Below are positions 45,705 through 56,899 of a stretch of 64,000 nucleotides of DNA, piece by piece. Below the pieces are notes generated by a model, which worked only from the letters and a program-made list of their open reading frames with translations, ran no database searches and had not been told where the DNA came from. The position numbers and the translations under genes were made by a program. Numbering within the stretch: the stretch's first letter is position 1; each line of letters opens with the position of its first letter. Origin of the DNA: Thermosinus carboxydivorans Nor1 (lineage in GTDB: Bacteria > Bacillota > Negativicutes > Sporomusales > Thermosinaceae); NCBI RefSeq assembly GCF_000169155.1, contig NZ_AAWL01000005.1, positions 1 through 64,000 on the forward strand, given 5' to 3'.

Positions 45705-47717
45705 ATTATCGTTAATCTGGCCAATATCTTAAGCGTTATCCGTAACGAGATTAACAGCGGAGCGGTCGCGGAACTGGCGCGAGCGGGAGAGCCGGCATCC
45801 TATCTGGCAATGGAACCGGCAGAACTGGAAAAGGATTTTGAGGGCCTCACCAAAGCAGTGATAGACGCGGTGCGAGACAATTCATTTTCGCACCTCAAGT
45901 CCTTCCTGAGCTGGTTGTGCAAGCTCCGCCTGGAGCAAGGCGTCAGACTATCGGACATTATGACCGTATTCGATTTATACGAGAATTCGCTGAAAGACGC
46001 GATGTCGCTTTACCTTCAGGAAGACCTGGTCACGTTGAACCGCATGCGGCGGGAAATTGACGCCTTGCTGGACAAGGCAAGGGTATATGTTTCAGAGTAT
46101 TTTTTTGTGTTATATGAGGAAACTGTTTTTAAACAATTTGAGCAACTACGTGTTATCAATGAAATTTCCGCACGTCTGGTTTCATCATTGAAGTTGGATC
46201 AGGTGCTCGGCTTTATCATGACTAATGCATTGCGATTGTTTAAAGCAAGTTGTGGCAGTATTTCGCTGGTAAACAGTAGTAGCGATTTTGTCACGCAGAT
46301 TTCCCACGGTTGGCTTCATGCAAGTTCGCCGAAGCTCATCGATCAATGCGCGTATTCTGTTCCGGACATTATCATTGCTTCCGCCCGCGAGAGCATGATA
46401 GAGTGCCTGCAACACGTCATTGAGGCAGAGGGTTTATGCAAACTTATCTTGCTCAAATTACGCAGCAAGAAGCGGGTCATTGGGCTTTTGGCCATTGGCC
46501 TGAGCGATGACCGGAAGTTTACTGATACTGATAAACAGGTTCTTTTTACTTTCGCCAATCATGCCGCTATCGCGGTACACAATGCCCAGCTTTATGCTGA
46601 CACCGATCAGAAGCTACAAAAACGCATTTATGAGGCAACCGTCCTGCTGGAACAAAATCGGGCGTTGTTACATTCAATCCGCGAAGGAGTAATTGCCATT
46701 GATAATCGCGGTTATATTACGCTGGTCAATCGGGAGGCGCAGCGCCGGCTTAATATGACGGAGAACCCGGTAGGGCGACATATCAGCGAGGTTGTTCCGA
46801 ACACCCGCCTCCTTCACGTCCTTAAAACGCGACAGGCTGAGTATGATCAGGAACATTTGCTTGGCGACAAAGCGGTCATTACTAACCGGATGCCGATTAT
46901 CGCCAATGGGAAAGTAATTGGCGCCATCGCCACTTTTCGGGACAAAGAGGATGTCAAACAATTGGCAGAAGAACTGATAGGGGTTAAGAATCTGCTGGAG
47001 TCCATGCGTGCTCAGGCGCATGAATATATTAACAAATTGCATGCAATATCGGGTTTAATCCAAATGGGCCAGTACGACAAGGTAGTGGAGCTGATAACGC
47101 AATTTTACAAGAGCAAACAGGAACTTATCAGCTTTATTGTCGCCCGCATCCGTGACAAAGCCACAGCTGGCTTGCTCCTTGGGAAGGTTAGTCAGGCGCA
47201 GGAGAAAGGCGTCGTACTGCGGATTGCTCCTCGGAGCAGGTTGGTGAGGTTACCTGATCATTTTTCCAGCGCGTCAATGGTCACTGTACTGGGTAATCTT
47301 ATTACGAACGCGATTGAGGCTGTTGCCGGTCAGACTGCTGAACGCCGATGTGTAGAAGTGCGAATATCGCAAGGTAGCAAATTCTTAAGGATTAGTGTTA
47401 CCGACCGAGGGTGTGGCATTCCCCAAGAGAAACGGCAGCGAATTTTTGAGCGAGGATTTTCCACCAAGCAAGGCAGCCGGGGCATTGGCCTGGCACTAGT
47501 GCGAGAGGAGGTAGAGGCAAGCGGTGGTAAAATCATCGTTTACTCCAGGGTCAATGAGGGAAGTCGTTTTGTCGTAACGATTCCGATGTTTCGGGAGATT
47601 GAAGCTCGGAGGGAGAGCGAGAAAAATGGAAACATCTATAAGCGTTGTCATTTTGGAAGACGACCCAATGGTACTGGAACTGCACCGGCAATATTTGAGC
47701 AAGGTCAAAGGCTTTAA
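45705..47717 (+). CDS. Soluble sensor histidine kinase, citrate/dicarboxylate (DcuS/CitA) type
   Basis: About 670 residues with no membrane helix: helical N-terminus, GAF-like domain (about 150-290), PAS (about 320-430), then an H-box AHEYINKLHAISGLIQ typical of CitA/DcuS kinases, and an ATPase domain (NLITNAIEAV, DRGCGIP, GFSTK, GSRGIGLAL). The first in-frame ATG is 45810, but the helical domain and a strong AAAGGGGGGGAG site (45692-45702) lie upstream, and the frame is open to a TGA at 45690. The likely start is a non-AUG codon (ATT 45705 or ATC 45708). Adding one base to the seven-G run would join the frame to ATG 45682. Its 3' end overlaps the response regulator gene by 92 bases. It probably senses a cytoplasmic carboxylate. 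Confidence 0.82.
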   Translation: MIVNLANILSVIRNEINSGAVAELARAGEPASYLAMEPAELEKDFEGLTKAVIDAVRDNSFSHLKSFLSWLCKLRLEQGVRLSDIMTVFDLYENSLKDAMSLYLQEDLVTLNRMRREIDALLDKARVYVSEYFFVLYEETVFKQFEQLRVINEISARLVSSLKLDQVLGFIMTNALRLFKASCGSISLVNSSSDFVTQISHGWLHASSPKLIDQCAYSVPDIIIASARESMIECLQHVIEAEGLCKLILLKLRSKKRVIGLLAIGLSDDRKFTDTDKQVLFTFANHAAIAVHNAQLYADTDQKLQKRIYEATVLLEQNRALLHSIREGVIAIDNRGYITLVNREAQRRLNMTENPVGRHISEVVPNTRLLHVLKTRQAEYDQEHLLGDKAVITNRMPIIANGKVIGAIATFRDKEDVKQLAEELIGVKNLLESMRAQAHEYINKLHAISGLIQMGQYDKVVELITQFYKSKQELISFIVARIRDKATAGLLLGKVSQAQEKGVVLRIAPRSRLVRLPDHFSSASMVTVLGNLITNAIEAVAGQTAERRCVEVRISQGSKFLRISVTDRGCGIPQEKRQRIFERGFSTKQGSRGIGLALVREEVEASGGKIIVYSRVNEGSRFVVTIPMFREIEARRESEKNGNIYKRCHFGRRPNGTGTAPAIFEQGQRL

Positions 47718-48327
47718 CTTAACCGGGTGGGCCCGGGATGGCGAAGAAGGGGTGAATATTATCGCCAAATTGCAGCCGCATTTGGCGATCGTGGACATTT
47801 ATATGCCCGGAATTAGCGGTCTGGACGTTTTAAAGCATATTCGCCGCCAAGAATGGAATACTGACGTCATCCTGGTGACGGCAGCACATGATACTGATTC
47901 CGTGCAACAAGGCATCCAGTATGGGGCTGTTGACTATGTTATTAAACCATTTACCTTTACTCGCTTTAAAAAGGCTTTGGAAACTTACCGGCGCTATTTT
48001 TGTAAATTGCGGACCAAGGAACAGCTAATTTCCCAAAAGGACATCGATATGTTGAAAAACAACATTGTTGGCCTGTCTGATAAAAGCATGCTACCCAAAG
48101 GTCTGCAGCAAACTACGCTTGATCTTATCGTTGAGTTGCTCCGTCAGAAAAATGGTTATTTTACGGTCAAAGAGATTGCCAGCGCGCTGGGGATATCGCG
48201 GGTTACGGTTAAACGGTACCTCAATTATTTGCAGGAAGGTGGCATTCTCAAGGGAATGCTATCTTACGGACCGGTAGGTCGGCCCCTGCAAAAATTCCTG
48301 GTAAACAAAGAATTAATTAATAACTGA
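47626..48327 (+). CDS. Response regulator, CitB/DcuR type
   Basis: 233 residues. Receiver domain with VVILEDDPMVLELH (acidic pair), phospho-acceptor Asp in HLAIVDIYMPGISGLDVL, Thr in VILVTAAHD and Lys in VDYVIKPFTF; the C-terminal DNA-binding part contains YFTVKEIASALGISRVTVKR. Partner of the kinase whose gene overlaps it. ATG 47626 has CGGAGGGAG upstream. Kinases of this type usually control uptake and use of C4 or tricarboxylates; the neighbouring oxidoreductase and permease genes are plausible targets. Confidence 0.9.
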   Translation: METSISVVILEDDPMVLELHRQYLSKVKGFNLTGWARDGEEGVNIIAKLQPHLAIVDIYMPGISGLDVLKHIRRQEWNTDVILVTAAHDTDSVQQGIQYGAVDYVIKPFTFTRFKKALETYRRYFCKLRTKEQLISQKDIDMLKNNIVGLSDKSMLPKGLQQTTLDLIVELLRQKNGYFTVKEIASALGISRVTVKRYLNYLQEGGILKGMLSYGPVGRPLQKFLVNKELINN

Positions 48328-48354
48328 AAAGAAAGCAAAACAAAACGGTTAGCT

Positions 48355-48383
48355 AACGGTTGGGATAAAACCAACCGTTTTTT
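48355..48383 (+). terminator. Terminator after the two-component genes
   Basis: AACGGTTGG (48355-48363) pairs with CCAACCGTT (48371-48379), loop GATAAAA, followed by six Ts (48378-48383). Confidence 0.88.
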
Positions 48384-48525
48384 GTTTGTTTTGTACACGG
48401 TTAGGTTTTATTTACTCTATTTACTATATTAACCTTATTTTGAAAAATATGGTAATAAGACTTGCCTTCTTTTATAATCAAATTGCAAGAATAAAATCAG
48501 TTTTCTAAAAAAGGGGATTGGCGTT

Positions 48526-50688
48526 TTGGATGCTAAAGAGGTTCTGACTTTTAGAGTAGCTGACGCCATGCCGGAAGATGTAGGCCAGGGGTATGTACGG
48601 ATTGATAACGACGACATGGCAAAACTCGGCCTAATTATCGGCGATATCGTGGAAATACAAGGTCGAAAAACCACCGTCGCCAAAGTTGTTCCCTGTTACA
48701 GCCAGTTCAAAAAACAAAACCTGATTCAGATGGAAGCAATCATCCGCCAAAATGCTGGTGTGGGCATCGACGAGCGGGTTACTATCCGCAAGGTAGCGCA
48801 CAAAGTGTGTAACACGTTGGTGCTTAGCCCGCTGGATACTACCATTGATTTTAGTGATGCTCAGGACATACGGCATTTGGAGCGGCTATTAAACGGGCTA
48901 CCCGTGATTATTGGCGACAAGATCAAAGTGACGTTGGCGGGAGCGCGGGCGCAATATTTTACTGTTATCGGTACATCACCGCAGGGACCGGTCGTCATAA
49001 ATGCTGCAACCAAGATTACTGTGACTAAGCCAGACGTTCAGGAGGATATGAGTTATTGTGCTTCCTATGAGGATGTCGGCGGCTTGGATAAAGAGCTGCA
49101 GCGTATCCGGGAAATGATTGAGTTGCCGCTGAAGTACCCGGAAGTATTCCGCCAGCTTGGCGTTGACGCCCCCAAGGGGGTACTCCTTTATGGTCCGCCC
49201 GGCACAGGTAAGACGCTGATGGCGCGGGCGGTGGCCAGTGAAAGCCGGGCGACTTTCTTGCACGTCAATGGCCCGGAGATCGTTAACAAATTTTACGGCG
49301 AAAGTGAAGCCAGGTTGCGGGAACTGTTCGAGACGGCTCAGCGGCGAGCCCCGTCCATCATATTCATCGACGAAATTGATGCTATTGCCCCTAAACGTTC
49401 CGAAGTTATTGGCGACGTGGAAAAGCGGATTGTCGCGCAACTATTGGCGCTGATGGATGGACTTAAGAGCCGGGGCGAAGTTATTGTCATTGGCGCCACC
49501 AATGTTCCCGATATGGTGGATCCGGCCCTTAGGCGTCCTGGCCGGTTTGACCGTGAATTGTCAATAAATCCGCCGGACATGACCGGACGGCTTGCTATTC
49601 TTAAGATCCACACCCGGTCTATGCGGTTAGATTCTTCAGTAGATTTGGAACGCATTGCCCAGATGACGCACGGTTTTGTCGGCGCGGACCTTGCTATTTT
49701 GTGCAAGGAGGCAGGGATGAATGCTATTCGCCGTATTCTGCCGGAGTTAGATCTACGCGCAGAAGGGCTGCCGCCAGAAATCATGGAAAAGTTGCGAGTT
49801 ACTGCCAATGATTTTCTGCAAGCTTTCCGTGAAGTCGAACCTACTGCTACCCGTGAATTTTTTGCCGACCGTCCGAATATTGGCTGGCAGTATGTTGGCG
49901 GGTTGACTGATATCAAAGAAAAATTGCGTTCACTTATCGAATTGCCGCTTACTTATCCGGAACTTTTCCGCCGCACGCGTCAGCGGATGCCCAAGGGCGT
50001 ATTGCTTACCGGACCGCCGGGCACGGGTAAAACCCTGATCGTGCGGGCGTTGGCCGGTTCTACCGGTGCCCACTTAATCGCCGTGGATGCTTCGACATTG
50101 CATTCCCGGTGGCTGGGGGAAGCGGAAAAAGGGTTGCGGCAGATTTTTAAACGGGCAAAACAAGTAGCTCCCTGTATCTTGTTTTTTGATGGTATTGATG
50201 CACTGGCGCCGGTGCGCTCCAGCGATGACCGGTCTGGCACTGGACGGTTGGTAAGCCAGCTTTTGCTGGAGTTGGATAACTTAATGGATAATGCCAATGT
50301 AATTGTGATTGGCGCAACCAACCGGCCAGATATGCTTGATCCGGCGCTGCTGAGAGCCGGTCGCTTCGACTATCGCATCGAACTGCCCAAACCGAATGTT
50401 AGTGAGCGGCTGGAAATATTCAAAATTCATACCGAAGGAGTTATGTTGGCAGCCGATGTGGATTTGTCCATTTTGGCCGAGCAAACCAATGGTCTGGTAG
50501 GATCGGATATTGAGGCCATTTGCAAACACGCCACCCTGGCGGCAATCAAGCGCTTTGTCGCCGCCGGACATCAACCGGGCGAGACCGGGCTGGCGGTGCA
50601 GGCGGCTGATTTCGCCGAAGCCATACATGAAGTAGCAGGTTATTCAGGGATTTCATTAAGTGGGGGTGATGGGCCAAAAGTAGCGTAG
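48526..50688 (+). CDS. Cdc48/VAT-type AAA+ ATPase with two AAA modules
   Basis: 720 residues from TTG 48526. An N-terminal double-psi barrel/Cdc48 N domain (FRVADAMPEDVGQGYVRID) precedes two AAA modules. D1 is complete: GPPGTGKTLMARAV, SIIFIDEIDAIAPKR, LRRPGRFDREL. D2 has GPPGTGKTLIVRAL and LLRAGRFDYRIELP, but its Walker B is CILFFDGIDAL: Gly556 replaces the catalytic Glu, so D2 may bind but not hydrolyse ATP. Cdc48/VAT proteins unfold or extract proteins; they are universal in archaea and eukaryotes and scattered in bacteria. A pore loop is seen as FYGESEARL context after HVNGPEIVNK. It is 54 bases upstream of the oxidoreductase operon and may be co-transcribed. Confidence 0.9.
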   Translation: MDAKEVLTFRVADAMPEDVGQGYVRIDNDDMAKLGLIIGDIVEIQGRKTTVAKVVPCYSQFKKQNLIQMEAIIRQNAGVGIDERVTIRKVAHKVCNTLVLSPLDTTIDFSDAQDIRHLERLLNGLPVIIGDKIKVTLAGARAQYFTVIGTSPQGPVVINAATKITVTKPDVQEDMSYCASYEDVGGLDKELQRIREMIELPLKYPEVFRQLGVDAPKGVLLYGPPGTGKTLMARAVASESRATFLHVNGPEIVNKFYGESEARLRELFETAQRRAPSIIFIDEIDAIAPKRSEVIGDVEKRIVAQLLALMDGLKSRGEVIVIGATNVPDMVDPALRRPGRFDRELSINPPDMTGRLAILKIHTRSMRLDSSVDLERIAQMTHGFVGADLAILCKEAGMNAIRRILPELDLRAEGLPPEIMEKLRVTANDFLQAFREVEPTATREFFADRPNIGWQYVGGLTDIKEKLRSLIELPLTYPELFRRTRQRMPKGVLLTGPPGTGKTLIVRALAGSTGAHLIAVDASTLHSRWLGEAEKGLRQIFKRAKQVAPCILFFDGIDALAPVRSSDDRSGTGRLVSQLLLELDNLMDNANVIVIGATNRPDMLDPALLRAGRFDYRIELPKPNVSERLEIFKIHTEGVMLAADVDLSILAEQTNGLVGSDIEAICKHATLAAIKRFVAAGHQPGETGLAVQAADFAEAIHEVAGYSGISLSGGDGPKVA

Positions 50689-50742
50689 CGCATTTTGCGA
50701 TTAATTAAATTAATCCAAAGTAACGAAAAAGGAGGAGAAAAA

Positions 50743-51378
50743 ATGACACTGGCAGTTGCTATTGACCCTAAAATGCTGGAAGTCACTGTTTGGACCAGGG
50801 GTGTCACGCTTGCTAAAGAGGCCCGTGATACCGTGACATTGCTTGCCAAAGCCGGCAAACTGGAAGGTAAATATGTTCAATCGTTTGACAACTATGTTGA
50901 TCTTCCTGACCGTATCAATGTTCCGGTAAAAAGCTACGCCCGGTTAAGTCCGGAACCAATTGAAACTTTCTATGAGTATGAGAATCATCGTCCTGATATT
51001 GTGGTTCTTGCTGAGGAAACATTAGTTAAAGGCAATGCAATTTTGCAAGGTGCGAAACCGGGATGTATTGTCGTCATTAATACGGCGCGGGATCCCAAAT
51101 CGCTGGTTAAGTGGATCGCGCCTAAGGAAAATCTCAAAAACGTAAAGGCAGTTGCTTGCATCGATGCAAACGCTTTGGGCGCTGGTATTACCTTGACATT
51201 TGATGGTACCGAAGGTTCGGGCGATGATACCAAGATCGGTGCCGGCGTAGGTGCGGCTATTGCCGGCGCAGTGGCCAGAGCTTCGGGCTGTGTCAGCCTA
51301 GAGTCCCTGGTAGCAGTTGCTGAGAATAAAGAAGCCGTGAAGAAAGGCTATGAAAGTGTGAAAATTTATAATCTTTAA
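50743..51378 (+). CDS. 2-oxoacid (probably oxalate):ferredoxin oxidoreductase, gamma subunit
   Basis: 211 residues of the PorC/gamma type. It starts MTLAVAIDPKMLEVTVWTRG and has the ending GAGVGAAIAGAVARASG typical of the gamma domain. The usual early GxGGQG motif of pyruvate enzymes is not evident, so it is a divergent gamma. AAAGGAGGAGAAAAA precedes ATG 50743. Gamma contributes to dimer contacts in these TPP enzymes. In the Moorella oxalate oxidoreductase, as I recall, gamma and delta are fused; here they are two genes. Confidence 0.8.
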   Translation: MTLAVAIDPKMLEVTVWTRGVTLAKEARDTVTLLAKAGKLEGKYVQSFDNYVDLPDRINVPVKSYARLSPEPIETFYEYENHRPDIVVLAEETLVKGNAILQGAKPGCIVVINTARDPKSLVKWIAPKENLKNVKAVACIDANALGAGITLTFDGTEGSGDDTKIGAGVGAAIAGAVARASGCVSLESLVAVAENKEAVKKGYESVKIYNL

Positions 51379-51425
51379 AGTTGGGCTTCGGTTTGGTTTA
51401 GCAGATATTCTAAGGAGGTGCAAAT

Positions 51426-51716
51426 ATGTCCAAGGTTTATAAACAAGTGCCGTTTGCGGCGATAGTACCTTCCCCGAAGACAGAAAATGAAAGCATGGTA
51501 ACAGGAAACTGGCGTTACCTCCGTCCGGTACTGGATAAGGGGTTGTGCACGGAATGCAAAACATGCTGGATTTTCTGTCCGGATGCCTGCGTCAACTATA
51601 GCGCCGATGAGGGGATTAGCTTTAACCTGAAGTATTGCAAAGGCTGCGGTATCTGCAGCAACGTTTGCCCTGTCGGGGCGATCAGTAGAGTGCCGGAACT
51701 GGATTTTGATGAGTAA
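51426..51716 (+). CDS. 2-oxoacid (probably oxalate):ferredoxin oxidoreductase, delta subunit (2[4Fe-4S])
   Basis: 96 residues. Two ferredoxin motifs, CTECKTCWIFCPDACV and CKGCGICSNVCPVGAI, bind the two [4Fe-4S] clusters that carry electrons from the TPP site to external ferredoxin. AAGGAGGTGCAAAT precedes ATG 51426. It is 12 bases before the alpha gene. Confidence 0.88.
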   Translation: MSKVYKQVPFAAIVPSPKTENESMVTGNWRYLRPVLDKGLCTECKTCWIFCPDACVNYSADEGISFNLKYCKGCGICSNVCPVGAISRVPELDFDE

Positions 51717-51728
51717 GGAGTGAAGAAG

Positions 51729-53944
<2,216 letters not shown>

Positions 53945-53958
53945 TAGCCACTTGAGAG

Positions 53959-53997
53959 CTCCTGGTTCCTGAGGTTATGAACAAAAGGAACCAGGGG
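53959..53997 (+). terminator. Hairpin between the oxidoreductase and permease genes
   Basis: CTCCTGGTTCCT (53959-53970) pairs with AGGAACCAGGGG (53986-53997), one G-T pair, 15-base loop. The tail CTTCCTCTTG is only moderately T-rich, so it may allow read-through into the permease gene. Confidence 0.55.
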
Positions 53998-54053
53998 CTT
54001 CCTCTTGTCTGAGCGGTTACAATCAGCAAGGCTAAATGGGAGGAGACCAATTT

Positions 54054-55643
54054 ATGGATAAAGGTGTAGTTTTAACCTTTGCCAATTGGCTGCTAGCTTT
54101 CCTGCCCATCTTTGTACTGCTAATGACGATACTGTTATTCAAATGGGGTGCGCCTAAATCGGGGGCGATATCCTGGTTCGTAGCGGTTATTATCGGCATC
54201 TTCGCGTTTGGAGCGGATACGCGGCTGCTTGCGCTTGCAAATAGCAAAGGTCTGAGTTTATCGCTTTATGTATTGCTAATTATCTGGGGCGCCGTTTTTC
54301 TCTATAATATGGTAGAAAAGATTGGTGCAGTAAAGGTAATTGGCGATACCATGACTAAGATTACGGAAGACAGACTGCTGCAGTGTTTGTTAATGGCTTG
54401 GTGTTTTGCATCTTTCATGCAGGGCATCGCCGGTTTCGGGGTGCCGGTAGCGGTGGTTGCACCGATCATGGTGGTGATGGGGTTTTCGCCAGCGGTAGCG
54501 GCAGCAACCTGCCTGGTTGGGCACTCGTGGTCTATTTCATTTGGCTCAATGGGATCGTCCTATTATACCATTCAGCTGGTTACTAAAATTCCGGGCGAAA
54601 TCATTGGTCCATGGATGGCGGTACTGTTTACCGTGCCGATTTTTGCCACCGGTTTCGCCGTGGCCCATATCTATGGTGGTTTATCTGCAGTAAAACGCGG
54701 TGCTCCAGCTATCATCGTTACTAGCGTGGTCATGGCATTTATGTGTTGGTTGATGAACCGCATCGGGGCTGCGCAATTAGCTACGCTGATACCAGCCTTG
54801 TGCGGATGTGGCACCATTGCTGCTATGGCTCGCACCGGCTTTTACCGGAGCGATTTAACGGTGGAGGAACTGGCTCACCAGAACGCACCAAAGTCGATGG
54901 GTTTTCACCTTGCCTTTGCGCCGTATTATATCCTCATCCTGCTGTCCATTTTGTCGCAAATAAAGGACATCGCAAAAATATTTGCGCCATATACCTGGGG
55001 GCTGGACTATCCGGCAATCCAGACTGCGTTCGGCTTTGTGGTGAAGGCGGAAAAAATGTATTCGCGTATCAATGTTTTGACGCACCCGGCGCCGTTATTG
55101 TTAGCGGCCGCTATTCTTGGCTATTTGGTATTTAAGTCTGCAGGAAAATGGAAACCAGGTGCGGCCATTGATGCGCTAAAAAGCACCTTTACCCAGTGTG
55201 TACCGACCAGTATTGGGATTATTACCATGGTTATGATGGCGCTGATTATGAACGATACCGGTATGACCAACTTGCTGGCTCAAGGTATGGCCAAGGCTAC
55301 CGGCATATTGTTCCCCATCTTTTCGCCTTTCATTGGTGTTCTGGGGGCATTTTTGACAGGGAGCAATACTAACTCTAACGTAATGTTTGGCGCTTTGCAG
55401 GTGGAAACTGCCAAAGTTTTGGGCATTAGTACCGTGATTATGGCGGCCGTTCAGTCGGTGGGGGGATCGGTGGGGTGTTCGATTGCTCCGTCGAAGGTGC
55501 TTATCGGTACTGCTACGGTCGGACTTGACGGCCGTGAAAGCGAGGTTATGTACCGGACCATTCCATACTGTGCGGTAATAGCACTGCTTGTCGGCATTAA
55601 TGCATGGCTGTTTGCCTACGTATTCTTTAGGAGCCTGCCTTAG
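54054..55643 (+). CDS. L-lactate permease (LctP) family transporter
   Basis: 529 residues with about 13 membrane helices. Family features include FASFMQGIAGFGVPVAVVAPIM, SWSISFGSMGSSYYTI and the C-terminal FLTGSNTNSNVMFGALQVET. Characterised members import lactate or glycolate with protons. Placed right after the oxidoreductase, it could carry oxalate, glycolate or lactate; the sequence cannot tell. ATG 54054 is chosen because GGGAGGAG (54037-54044) lies nine bases upstream; ATG 54036 would sit before it. Confidence 0.9.
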   Translation: MDKGVVLTFANWLLAFLPIFVLLMTILLFKWGAPKSGAISWFVAVIIGIFAFGADTRLLALANSKGLSLSLYVLLIIWGAVFLYNMVEKIGAVKVIGDTMTKITEDRLLQCLLMAWCFASFMQGIAGFGVPVAVVAPIMVVMGFSPAVAAATCLVGHSWSISFGSMGSSYYTIQLVTKIPGEIIGPWMAVLFTVPIFATGFAVAHIYGGLSAVKRGAPAIIVTSVVMAFMCWLMNRIGAAQLATLIPALCGCGTIAAMARTGFYRSDLTVEELAHQNAPKSMGFHLAFAPYYILILLSILSQIKDIAKIFAPYTWGLDYPAIQTAFGFVVKAEKMYSRINVLTHPAPLLLAAAILGYLVFKSAGKWKPGAAIDALKSTFTQCVPTSIGIITMVMMALIMNDTGMTNLLAQGMAKATGILFPIFSPFIGVLGAFLTGSNTNSNVMFGALQVETAKVLGISTVIMAAVQSVGGSVGCSIAPSKVLIGTATVGLDGRESEVMYRTIPYCAVIALLVGINAWLFAYVFFRSLP

Positions 55644-55663
55644 GCGCAAAGGAGGAAAGGGGT

Positions 55664-55876
55664 ATGACGGCAAATCCGACATCTGGCAGTGGTTCTAAGC
55701 CAGTGCCGTGGGGCAAAAAATACCGAACACCACTAATGAATACTGCTTTTTGGTTGTTCTGGATAGCGTTCCCACTTGCATACTTTGGCGGTGTCCAAAA
55801 AAACAGTTTTTTCATTACTTTATCATTGGTTCTGTTTTGTATTGCTTGTGTGATACCGTTGATTACTAAGAAATAG
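55664..55876 (+). CDS. Small two-helix membrane protein
   Basis: 70 residues: a polar N-terminus rich in Ser and Pro, then two hydrophobic helices (TAFWLFWIAFPLAYFGG and FITLSLVLFCIACVIPLI) ending in TKK. It may be an accessory subunit of the permease encoded 20 bases upstream. AAAGGAGGAAAGGGGT precedes ATG 55664. No named family. Confidence 0.7.
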   Translation: MTANPTSGSGSKPVPWGKKYRTPLMNTAFWLFWIAFPLAYFGGVQKNSFFITLSLVLFCIACVIPLITKK

Positions 55877-55882
55877 TGAAAG

Positions 55883-55927
55883 GGGATCCGTATTGCTCAC
55901 GCACATACGGATCCCTGAATTTACAAT
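55883..55927 (+). terminator. Terminator after the permease operon
   Basis: GGGATCCGTAT (55883-55893) pairs with ATACGGATCCC (55905-55915) around an 11-base loop; the tail TGAATTTACAATTTT is moderately T-rich. Confidence 0.65.
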
Positions 55928-55945
55928 TTTAGCAGGAGGGGTAAC

Positions 55946-56878
55946 ATGCGGCTATTACTGGTTGGTGGCGCGGGGGAAATCGGACGCTATCTAGCTGAGT
56001 ATTACTTGCGTCTGGGGTATGAGGTGGTAATTTATGATCGTGCGGCCAACCCTCAGATGACGCGGGCAGGAATTACTTTAATTAAAGGTGAATTGGAAAA
56101 TAAAGACCTTTTGCAGAATATTGTGCCTGGCTGTGATGTAGTAGTACATCTGGCGTGGAGTTTTGCTGATACTGCTGCGGTGCTTTTTCGCAGCGATCTT
56201 GGCGGACATATTAACCTCTTGGAAGTGGCCGCTACTGCCCGGGTTCGGCATTTCATTTACGCCAGTACGGCCGCTGTATATGGCAGTCCCCGTACTGAAC
56301 CGGTAACTGAGGACCATCCCTGCTTGGTGCAGTTGGCGCGTAAACCGCTGTATGCTTTGGCGAAATTTACTGCCGAGCAGCTTTGTCATATTTATAGTGC
56401 CGAAAAAGGGTTGCCTGTTACCATTTTGCGCTTTTGGTGGGCTTTCGGTGAAACCATTGGCGGTAAGCATCTTCGCAATATCGTGCGGGCGGCGGCAAAT
56501 AATGAACCGATCCAGCTTGTACCCGGTTCTGGTGGTTGTTTTGTCACGATGGAGGATTTGGCAGAAGCTATCATGCTGGCTGTGCGTAATGGCACCGCTA
56601 GCAGCGAGGTTTTCAATATTGGCAGTTTGTTTTTGTCGTGGTCGGAAATAGCGGCGATGATTATTGCTATTACCGGCTCTCGGTCGCCGCTAGTCGAAGT
56701 TGCCGGCAGTGAATGGTCGGGTCCGGCATTTTTGCAAGAAAGATGGGTGTTAAGTTGGGCTAAGGCAACGCATGCTCTGGGTTACCACCCCCGGCGTACC
56801 GAGGCTGCCATGCGGGATATGTTGCAGCAGGCGCTCGTTCGGTGTTGCCGTGAAGTGACGGGCACGTTTAATCCATAG
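55946..56878 (+). CDS. NAD-dependent epimerase/dehydratase (extended SDR)
   Basis: 310 residues. Rossmann start LLVGGAGEIGRYLAEYYLR, YASTAAVYGSP, and the catalytic YALAKFTAEQ (YxxxK), all typical of extended short-chain dehydrogenases that act on nucleotide sugars or related compounds. Substrate unknown. GCAGGAGGGGTAAC precedes ATG 55946. The HPP gene follows after 21 bases. Confidence 0.85.
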   Translation: MRLLLVGGAGEIGRYLAEYYLRLGYEVVIYDRAANPQMTRAGITLIKGELENKDLLQNIVPGCDVVVHLAWSFADTAAVLFRSDLGGHINLLEVAATARVRHFIYASTAAVYGSPRTEPVTEDHPCLVQLARKPLYALAKFTAEQLCHIYSAEKGLPVTILRFWWAFGETIGGKHLRNIVRAAANNEPIQLVPGSGGCFVTMEDLAEAIMLAVRNGTASSEVFNIGSLFLSWSEIAAMIIAITGSRSPLVEVAGSEWSGPAFLQERWVLSWAKATHALGYHPRRTEAAMRDMLQQALVRCCREVTGTFNP

Positions 56879-56899
56879 TCTGTCGAGGAGGGGGGAGCA

